Position numbers and translations under genes: made by a program. Positions 56,925 through 64,000 of a stretch of DNA of 64,000 nucleotides are shown here, piece after piece. How positions within the stretch are numbered: the stretch's first letter is position 1; every line of letters starts with the position of its first letter. The stretch is taken from the NCBI GenBank assembly GCA_963978545.1, contig OZ021725.1, positions 92,350,305 through 92,414,304 of the forward strand, given 5' to 3'. The notes under the pieces were generated by a model, which had not been told where the DNA came from, did not search any database, and saw only the letters and a program-made list of their open reading frames with translations. The DNA is from Linyphia triangularis. Its lineage: Eukaryota; Arthropoda; Arachnida; Araneae; Linyphiidae.

Positions 56925-57700
56925 TAAACAAATCTTGAAACACAAACTTGTACAATCCTAATTTTGTATTAAATCTGAAGTATCATTTTCCTACTTACTT
57001 CTCCAAACTAATTACTGAATTTAGTTCTTTGATAACTTCTTGGTACATGTGTTATGAAACTAAACATCCGTACTTTAAAAGCGTTGAACAAAGTGCTAAA
57101 AACTTATTAACTTGTCTTTGGTTACATAGCACTGGCACTATAATTCTTGTAGACATGTAGGACAGCAAGATACGACTAATTATGCCAAACCAAAGTTTAT
57201 TGTGAAGATAATATAAGATTACCATGATTTCTATGTTTCGAAAGCACAAACTAATATGCTTAATATAAAAATGATAATGTGTTTTAAACTAATGAACTAG
57301 ATGAATTAACATTTTTAAAATTGTGGTAATTATCAGTAAGTCTGAAGATTTTTTTGTCTATCGTATTTTAATGTTTAATACCATTTTACATTGGGATTAC
57401 TGATTACAAGGTAAAATATCAATACATTCTGATAAACAGTTTGTCAATAAATATCTACTGTTTCTTTATAAGTACAATTGCAATAATATTGTAACTCTGA
57501 AGAATTCCTTTTTTTAACCCTAATGAATGTAAAGTTTTATGGTTTGGCAACAATGGCATATTTTTTTTTTCTTCTGATAACTTGGCTGTTCTAATAAAAA
57601 TGTGTTACTGCTTATTATTAAGGAATTTATAGTGTGTGATTTTTGTAAATTTTTTGTTTTTGTGCACAACTTGATAATTAGCCATTGAATAAGAATGTTA
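56925..57700. other. Element B interior, no coding seen
   Basis: AT-rich; frames of 65-70 residues lack motifs. Confidence 0.45.
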
Positions 57701-57704
57701 TTTG

Positions 57705-58790
57705 TATTCTAGCAAGAAACTATTTTGTAAATAAGAATAATTTTTTTGGAAAAATGTGTATATATTGTGCTATTAATATAATATTAAAGCATTTGTCTGC
57801 TCTAATGTATAGAAAAAAATAGTGATTTATTGTTAATGTTATTTTTCTAAATGTAAAAACATTTCTATTGCAAAGCAGTTCTTAGTAAAAATGGTTTAAT
57901 GTTGTTAATTTAGAAATTAGTAAATAAACACTAAAAAATATGTTGTATTATGTGAAGGAATGAAAATTATTTAACTACAATAATTTACTTACTTATAGAT
58001 TTGTGTTAAAAAAAAATGAACCTATATAAATTTTATTATGTGATATCTCTAGTCGTAGAAAATTATTTGCTGCAGTTTTGGAAAGTCATGGATTTGTGAC
58101 ATTTTATTTTGGCAGAAACTGTCATTATTGAATTTTCAGTTGTGTACTCAATCCAATAACAGATAATTTAATTCCTCTAAATTAATAGTCCTTTTTCTTT
58201 TATGTTTGATTTTCTGCATTCTAGAAAGAAACTATTTTGTAAATAAAAGTTATTGGTGTGTTGAAATAATGCTGTGTGTTAAATTATACTATTAATAAAA
58301 GTTACAAATATTATTTGCTGTAATGAACTCTGTTCTTTGCCAAACAATAATACTGATTTCATATGGTAATGCTATTTTGTCTAAGTTAAAAAAATGATCT
58401 TTGCAAAGTAATTTTTAGTAAAAATGTTTTTATCTTTTGGTAACAATTTATCCAATGGCAGTTCTAATGATAGTTGGTTTGTAAATAAATTTGGTTGGTT
58501 AAAAGCAGCAATAAAACATTCAGTTAATAATAAAAGAAAATTTAACTGTCCCTTATTTTTTTTTTTTTTTTTTTGGTATTCTAGAAAGAAACTATTTTGC
58601 AAACAAATGTTCTGTGTGTGTTAAATTATACTATTAATAAAATTTTAAAATATTGTCTTTATTAAGAAAGTGAATTTATGGTAGTGCTAGTTTGAAATAT
58701 GAAAAAATATCTATTGCAAAGCAGATTTGAGAAAATAACAGTCTAATGTTGATGATTAATAAATAGTTAACAGACACTGAAAAATACACA
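57705..58790. repeat. Three-copy internal repeat of element B
   Basis: ATTCTAGMAAGAAACTATTTT starts each copy near 57,707, 58,220 and 58,580. Later shared blocks are TTAAATTATACTATTAATAA and TATTGCAAAGCAG. The copies are diverged and non-coding. Confidence 0.75.
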
Positions 58791-58889
58791 ATTCTCCCTT
58801 TTAAATAAGCTTTTATAGATTTACATACTTTATCAAATCAACAAACTTAAAAACTCAGTAAAAAGTTGTAAAATCAAACTCCAAAAAGT

Positions 58890-59060
58890 AACGAAAACTA
58901 GATTAAGAAAATAGTGAAAGATAAATGCAGAAACTGACGAAAGCTAAATGAAAAACTGGTAAAAGCTAACTACAAATAGTGGTGAAAGCTAAATCCAGAA
59001 TAGTAGTGAAAGCTAAATCCAGAATAGTAGTGAAAACTAAATCCAGAAACTGGTGCAGGG
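58890..59060. repeat. Subterminal minisatellite of element B
   Basis: Six or so imperfect units of about 25-30 bp. The clearest are GTGAAAGCTAAATCCAGAAT and AGTA spacers. GTGAAA echoes the GGTGAAA motif near both termini. Confidence 0.8.
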
Positions 59061-59210
59061 AAAAACGTGAAATCTGGTTCAACCTTTCACCATGAATTTC
59101 GTATATGAAGTTGAACCACAAAAGTGGTATATCATTTCACCAAATAGTGATTGCAGCTACTATATTACCAGATTTCTGGTGAAACCTAGCACCAAATTTT
59201 TAACAGTGTA

Positions 59211-59760
59211 GATACTTCCTAGAAAATTTTTATATTTTGTTTATTTAATAAAGTAATCTGAACCACTTTTCATTCGTGTGTATTGAAATTTTATAATTAT
59301 GTATACTTTTATACTGTCAACTTTGAAAATTTATTAGATGTGTTCAATAATTATTAGATGTGCTTCAATAATATTTTGTTTATTAAATAAAGTAATCTGA
59401 ACCACTTTACATTCGTGTGTATTGAAATTTTATAATTTGTGTTTAATAATTTGTACATTTTTCATTCGTGTGTATTGAAATTTTAAAATTATTTTTTATT
59501 AGATGTGTTCAATAATTTGTACATTCCGCAATCTAAATTTTTCCTTTTCGTATATTTTGCATATTTTTCTAAATTGAAAAATTAATAATGACTTTCATAT
59601 GGCCTTAAAAGTTGCCGCAGCTTGTATTGAATGATATGATTAATTATTCCTAGATACTTCCTAGAAAATTTTTAATATTTTGTTTATTAAATAAAGTAAT
59701 CTGAACCACTTTTCATTCGTGTGTATTGAAATTTTATAATTATGTATACTTATATTATGT
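59211..59760. repeat. Segmental repeat P, right flank and further copies
   Basis: GATACTTCCTAGAAAATTTT and AATAAAGTAATCTGAACCAC, then TTTTCATTCGTGTGTATTGA, occur at 59,211-59,310 and 59,653-59,750, with a partial copy at 59,370-59,440. The 59,490-59,652 part repeats 53,620-53,795. Confidence 0.85.
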
Positions 59761-60379
59761 GTATTGAAATAAAATTATATTTTTATCAAATTTAATTTTT
59801 TTTACTTAATACTTAATACACAGTGTCATAAAATACATTTAAATCCTGTCGCGTTAAAAAATATTTTGAAAGTTAGTAAATTATTGCATTTTTTTAATGT
59901 TTTAATCAAATTGAAAGTCTAGGTAATCATAGTATAGATAACCAAATAAATTTATTATTATAGTTTGATATAAGAAAAGACTGATAGCTATTAATAAATT
60001 ATTTTGTGTGACATGCTCATTTTGTGATATATTTTTTACCTTTCTATTTATGTTGAAGGATTACCTTATTGCTTCGGAAATTTTTTTCGCTTTAATTTAT
60101 AATGGGACATAGAATATTTTGCTGTGATACAGAATCGTACTTTAATTTTTATGATTTTCATCCATTGAATATGGTCATTATTACTAACAAAACCTTTAGC
60201 AGAACACAAATGCCTCCTTGATATTGTAAACTGTTTAATACTAAAATTAATCATATATTTTGTGGCAGAAGCTTTTCCATCTACAACTGTAAACTACTTT
60301 TAATATGTAAAGTTTCTTAATATTTTGCAAAAGCAAACCGTTCACTTACATTTGTAAACCTTTTTTGTCACTGGAAGTT

Positions 60380-60870
60380 TTTGTATAAGAAAAACTTCGC
60401 TTATAGGGGTAAACTGTTTCTTATACAGAAAAATTTCTGTGTATTTTATATGAAATTTATTACAGAAAGTTTAAGTGTACTTTACGGGAGAAATTGTATT
60501 TTATATGGAATTGACCTTAATCAACACAGAAATTCTGTTTATTTTACAGATGGAAATTGCATTTTGTATGGAATCACCGTACTTAATACGGGAAATTTTA
60601 ATTTATTTTACGGGAGTAAATTATTTTGCATGAAATTACCGTATTTAATACGGAAAGTTTACGTTTATTTTACGGGGATCAATGTTAGCAACCAGTCAAT
60701 AACCGTTTTTAATACGAAAAGCTTCCGTTTATTTTACGGGAGAAAACTGTATTTTGTACGGAATGACCGTAATTATTACTGAAAGTTTCCGTTCATTTTA
60801 CGGGGAAATACTGTTGCAATCAGTCAAAAACCGTACTTAATACGGAATGTTTCCGTATTTTTTACGGTTT
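60380..60870. repeat. Subterminal repeats of element A
   Basis: Recurrent units of about 60-110 bp with TTATTTTACGGGA, AATTACCGTA or ACCGTACTTAATACGG, GAAAGTTTMCGTTTATTTTA and CAACCAGTCAATAACCG. Each unit contains an ACGG/CCGT inverted pair like those at the element's tips. Confidence 0.85.
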
Positions 60871-60906
60871 TAAACTGGCGACCCAGCTGCCAGTTTAAAA
60901 CCGTAA
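60859..60906. repeat. 16-bp perfect hairpin at the right end of element A
   Basis: ACGGTTTTAAACTGGC pairs with GCCAGTTTAAAACCGT around a GACCCAGCT loop, about 25 bp inside the terminus. Confidence 0.85.
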
Positions 60907-61229
60907 ATTTGACGGGATTTTTTTTGCAGTGTGTACACTTCCGAAGTTAACCAAAGAGTAGGGTAGGTTGTAATACATAAATGCATCCAAGCGACAAAAA
61001 AGTAAGTGGGATTTGATTTAAAAATGAAAGCAATCGTTACGAGAAGTCAGAAAGAACGCCTTACTGGCGTGGAGGACTTTTTAAAAAGAATTGCTTTGTG
61101 TTTGGCACTCAAAAAATAGTTTAAAAAAGTTATTCTATAGTGATTTTTGGAAATGCACCTGTCATTACCCATTTTTGTCATATGCTTGGGAATACTTTTC
61201 TTCGAGAAAAGTAAGTTAATCTTTGTTGT

Positions 61230-61335
61230 TAGTGGCTTAATTTTTAAACCCTTTTTTAAATTAACTTCGATTTTGTGTGTCTGTGAGGAATAAATCCGTG
61301 GAGGACTAATTAATCCTCTTGTTATCAAATCTAAC
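61230..61335 (-). repeat. Family C repeat, copy 5 (fragment)
   Basis: AAATTAACTTCGATTTTGTG, GGAGGACTAATTAATCC and ATCAAATCTAACT match the end block of family C. It lies within the hAT right arm. Confidence 0.6.
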
Positions 61336-61499
61336 TAAAATAACTTGTTGTCAATAACAATAACCATGTTTTCGGACAAAAAAAAATTAATAATAAAAAA
61401 TAAAAAAAAATAAAAAAAAATTAGTCAAAGAGACGGAATTGATGATTTTCTTCGCAGTGGTCATCAAACACCATGAAAATTGAATCTCAGATCAAAATA

Positions 61500-61960
61500 G
61501 CTTAAGTAAATTTCAATTGTACATAAAAATTGGCAAGGAATATAAAGGATACCATAAAAACTTTGTATTTATGGATTCATTTTTTTAAAATGAACTATTT
61601 GACCTACCACACTGGATCCCACTGACTTGCATTCCTTTAACTTAAAAAATTAACATAAAATTTTGTTACTCCTGGTTTCTATCGTTTGCTTTTTACTTTA
61701 TCCTTTATATCTACTTTTGATTTTGTTTATTTGTGGCGGGAAAATCTGTGGAAGGATAACTAACCCACTAGCTGCCATCCAATCAAGCTGAAACTTGGCA
61801 GATAGTCAACGAGAATTCATTCTATCAAGTTTCGGAGATTTTCACTAAAAGAAACTTTTACTCATGTTTCTATTAACACTATAAATCTTGGGTATGTATT
61901 AAATGATTTATATAAAAATTTTACTTTTATGAATAAATTATTTATACACGTAGGTGGCAC
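61500..61960 (-). repeat. Family C repeat, copy 6
   Basis: GTACATAAAAATTGGCAA, ACTGGATCCCACTGACTTGC, CTGCCATCCAATCAAGCTGA, AACTTGGCAGATAG and TTCATTCTATCAAGTTTCGG match the other copies. Confidence 0.6.
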
Positions 61961-62970
61961 ATTTTTTTTTCACTGGACTACATAAGTGTAACATTGTATC
62001 TATGTAAAAAATGCTCTGATTGGCTGAAATAAAAGCCAGGAATTGGAAAAAAAGGATTTTGTATCAGAAAAGTTGAAAATAAAATAAAATTTTGAAGAAC
62101 AAGAGTAGAAAATATGAAAATGAACTGTCAACAAGTGAGATTTATCAAGAAATATAAAACAATTTATATTCGATGCTATAGAGAACTTCTACCTATTAAA
62201 AAAATATTAGACTTTGACATATTTAAGCTAAATAATAAAGCAAGATTCGGCTCTTCTAATACACTAACATTTACATCGTGTAGTGTTTTTTCTTTCTTTA
62301 TTAACTACTCTATTATAATTATCCATAGATGGATAAGTATAAGATAACTAAGTATAGTTTGCTAAATCAAAAAAAAAAAAGGAAGACTGGAATTTGTTTT
62401 GTGCTAATTATTCAATGTTTAAATTGTATTTTTTTTGCAATTGCCTTCTTAAAAATAATACTTATAATTATTAGTAAAACGTTCTCTTTGAAACACAATT
62501 TTTCCCCTGATTACTTTAGATTACTTGTGTAGCAATGGATTATCCAGTAAAACAAGGTATTTTTACTTACTAAGCTCACTGCATAAATGTGTTATGAATA
62601 TGTTAAATTTTGATGTACAATTACTGATTTCCCTGTTTGATGTAAGTATAGTATAGGATTTATACTTAGTCAGTTAGTCACAAATAATAGTAGCAAGTTC
62701 CCACTTTGATTGGAATTTCTTCAGTATAATCTATACCTCTGGGGATGTAGCTTACAAAAATATTTAAAATGCACGATACATTTTTAATACAATTTGTTTT
62801 TAAAATAAAACAGATAATGAAAAAACAAAAGGGTAGTGTTAACGCGATAAGATACCTAACCGCTACCACGCTAACCTTACGCTAAAATAACAAGTCAGAA
62901 ATGTGACGAAAGAGGTTGGGGGTCAATCAATGGCTATGGATTAACTTAAAGCATATTTTTTGAACATTGC
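61961..62970. other. hAT right interior, no coding seen
   Basis: AT-rich. Open frames of 60-77 residues have no recognisable domain. Confidence 0.4.

Positions 62971-62975
<5 letters not shown>

Positions 62976-63004
<29 letters not shown>
62976..63004. repeat. Poly(T) run
   Basis: About 29 T residues, close to the right end of the hAT-type element, mirroring the T-rich tract near its left end. Confidence 0.9.
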
Positions 63005-63009
<5 letters not shown>

Positions 63010-63078
63010 TCAATTCTGTCCTGGCTAAGGCACAATCTTGCGCCCCCCCCCCTCAGGAAAATCCTAGATCCGCCACTG

Positions 63079-63110
63079 TATCACGCTAACCACTATACCG
63101 TTAAGTCGGC
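63079..63110 (-). mobile_element. SINE-A copy e, second part
   Basis: TATCACGCTAACCACTATAC and CGTTAAGTCGGC complete the tRNA-like head of the SINE begun at 49,336. CTAATTCCGATG follows as its right target duplication. Confidence 0.93.
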
Positions 63111-63228
63111 CTAATTCCGATGTCCGAAGTAAGTTTTGTTATCGTCACCAGAAGATTTCATCTCACAAAATATATTTATTGTAAAAATAATCCATAAAAA
63201 CAATTTTTACCATAAATCCTTTACATGC

Positions 63229-63397
63229 TGCCGACCAAACCGTATAGTGGTTAGCATACAAGCTTTTAGACCACGAGATTGTGGGTTCGAGTCCCGTGTT
63301 AGGCATGGGTGTTTGTAAATGTATGTTGGCTTGTCTAATGACGAATGTTTCGGCGCATTGTTGCTGACGGAGCCAGATAATCTGAAAACAACCAACC
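63229..63397 (+). mobile_element. SINE-A copy f, plus orientation
   Basis: GCCGACCAAACCGTATAGTG, A-box-like TAGTGGTTAGCATAC, B box GGTTCGAGTCC, CGTGTTAGGCATGGGTGTTT, GAATGTTTCGGCGCATTG, CCAGATAATCTGAAAACA and the tail ACCAACC. An imperfect duplication TTTACATGC / TTTTCATGC flanks it (63,220-63,228; 63,398-63,406). Confidence 0.92.
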
Positions 63398-63479
63398 TTT
63401 TCATGCCATGCCAACTTTATGTGAAGTTGTAACTTATTTAAGCGATTTTCAGCTGAAATCGAGCCTTCACACCGTCTGA

Positions 63480-63695
63480 CCAGTATGAAGAAAACAACTA
63501 TTCCGTGCTATTGCCAAACATTATTGTTTACCCCTAAGAGTTGATAAGAATGCATTGTCATCTACAATGAATCTATCTGCCAAGTTTCAGCTCGATTGAA
63601 TGACGGCCAAAGGGTTAATTTGTCCTCCGAATCCGAAGAAATGTCCTCCACAAACACACACTGAAAAATCAAAGTCAATACAAAGGGTTTAAAAA
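63480..63695 (+). repeat. Family C repeat, copy 7
   Basis: AATGCATTGTCATCTACAAT, ATCTATCTGCCAAGTTTCAG, GATTGAATGACGGCCAAAGG, AATTTGTCCTCC, ACAAACACACACTG and TCAAAGTCAATACAAAGG. Confidence 0.65.
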
Positions 63696-63890
63696 AATGG
63701 CTATAGAAATATTGACTAATATCTTTTAATTCACCTTACTATTGATTAATTAATATTGTTTTTCTAGGATTAATGTAAGTTTTTTCGAAAGAAATAAAAG
63801 AAGTTGACAAATTTAGTTAGGGGTATCTTTAGGATTTTTTTTTTTTCCTTTTTTTTTTTTCCCTCTTGTTTTTAGTTTAGATTTCGAAAA

Positions 63891-64000
63891 TTAACCCTTT
63901 GCACTCCAGTGGCGCCTCTCATGCGCCACACGATTGGATGCCAAACCACGAGAGGACCATTAGATGTGATGCGGAAATTCGATGCAAGGCCAATTACTGT
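63891..64000. mobile_element. piggyBac-like element, left end only (cut by window edge)
   Basis: TTAACCCTTTGCACTCCAGT is followed by a GGCGCCTCTCATGCGCCAC inner palindrome. This is the same plan as 46,617 (TTAACCCTTTGCATTCC plus GTCCCC/GGGGA palindrome). The other end lies outside the window. Confidence 0.65.

Larger units (their letters stand above)
53796..59208. mobile_element. Element B: CACTG-ended transposon, 5.4 kb, TA target
   Basis: The left end is CACTGTTAAAAATAATAGTT. The reversed right end is CACTGTTAAAAATTTGGTGC. TA flanks both ends (53,794-53,795; 59,209-59,210). The paralogous site at about 59,645-59,660 reads ATTCCTAGATACTTCC with one TA, a true empty site. Left (53,813-53,935) and right (58,890-59,200) subterminal regions carry TTTCACC, GGTGAAA and AGTGGT repeats, including a ~25-bp minisatellite of GTGAAAGCTAAATCCAGAAT. 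Just inside the left end is CATCATGCATTGCGCGG, then a possible donor AAAGGTAAGC at 54,048. No transposase is recognised. Confidence 0.88.
50202..60931. mobile_element. Element A: CACTG-ended transposon, about 5.3 kb without nested B
   Basis: The left end is CACTGTAAAAAAAAACCGTC. The reversed right end is CACTGCAAAAAAAATCCCGT. Both continue into a TTTACGGTTTAAA-type inner repeat (50,273-50,285 and about 60,895-60,910). TG flanks both ends (50,200-50,201; 60,932-60,933), a possible 2-bp duplication. The right subterminal region (60,380-60,870) is packed with TTTTACGGGA, ACCGTA and AATACGG repeats. The left subterminal region has a GC-rich CTGCGCATGCGCATTACACC block before GGATGG. Inside lie a family M element, a D element, a Tc1 fragment, an RNase H tail and element B. 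No transposase is recognised. The superfamily is not assigned. Confidence 0.8.
49494..63078. mobile_element. hAT-type insertion, 13.6 kb including nested elements
   Basis: The left end is CAATGGCGGATTCAGCCAGG and the reversed right end is CAGTGGCGGATCTAGGATTT. Both continue into G-rich, GGGGGGCGC-type sequence. TATCACGC is duplicated exactly at 49,486-49,493 and 63,079-63,086. An 8-bp duplication with CAGTGGCGGAT-like termini is the classic hAT signature. Without element A the host hAT is about 2.85 kb. No hAT transposase is recognisable, so it is non-autonomous or decayed. The right arm holds family C pieces. Confidence 0.92.

Noticed and set aside
58381..58624. Overlapping frames on both strands as genes
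   Set aside because: They cross a T run inside the internal repeat of element B and are not preserved between repeat copies.
49494..63078. Maverick/Polinton or other giant virus-like element
   Set aside because: The size is explained by nesting. Ends and the 8-bp duplication are hAT-like, and no polymerase, integrase or capsid-like frame was seen.
63229..63310. tRNA gene (A and B boxes visible)
   Set aside because: The head belongs to SINE-A; several copies share a 170-bp body and have target duplications. The acceptor stem does not close as a functional tRNA.

Overview
The window is AT-rich, repeat-dense eukaryotic DNA from an animal. I found no intact host gene. The evidence points to an arthropod, most likely an arachnid: two copies of a LINE RNase H tail with a C-x2-C...H...C knuckle look like tails I associate with spider genomes, and there are two tRNA-derived SINE families plus pogo/Tigger, Tc1, hAT and piggyBac relics. 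That assignment rests on family recognition, not on a search. Nearly every open reading frame is short and without recognisable domains. All coding homology seen is transposon debris: a pogo transposase pseudogene, a Tc1 transposase fragment, a non-LTR reverse transcriptase 3' end, and two RNase H tails.

Layout. 1-8,000: sparse old inverted-repeat elements, a two-copy repeat, and a perfect 161-bp hairpin (5,408-5,568). 8,000-10,600: an old ~1.1-kb tandem duplication with a MITE in one copy only. 10,600-15,500: C- and I-family repeats and an AT-rich ~0.8-kb duplication. 15,950-23,150: a ~7-kb tandem array of roughly 115-140-bp units with a decaying left edge. 23,781-24,512: a TTAA-flanked piggyBac-like element with perfect 20-bp termini. 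24,586-24,742: an 18-bp AT minisatellite. 25,600-35,500: SINE-B copies, a 1.7-kb pogo element, a piggyBac-like MITE and segmental duplications with and without insertions. 35,800-44,400: foldback and TIR elements, one inserted in another. 44,377-47,420: a reverse transcriptase relic peppered with SINEs, and a piggyBac-like element carrying a SINE.

The main structure is at 49,324-63,122. A SINE with a 12-bp target duplication is split by a 13.6-kb hAT-type insertion (8-bp duplication). Inside lies a CACTG-ended element A (50,202-60,931), inside A a second CACTG-ended element B (53,796-59,208), and inside B further complete insertions, including a 327-bp hAT MITE, two 8-bp-TSD MITEs and a SINE. 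Every level is closed by matching ends, so the order of insertion can be read directly. A (without B) and B are both about 5.3-5.4 kb and share one design: CACTG termini, apparent 2-bp target duplication, repetitive subterminal regions and GC-richer left ends. They are the best candidates here for an under-described transposon type.
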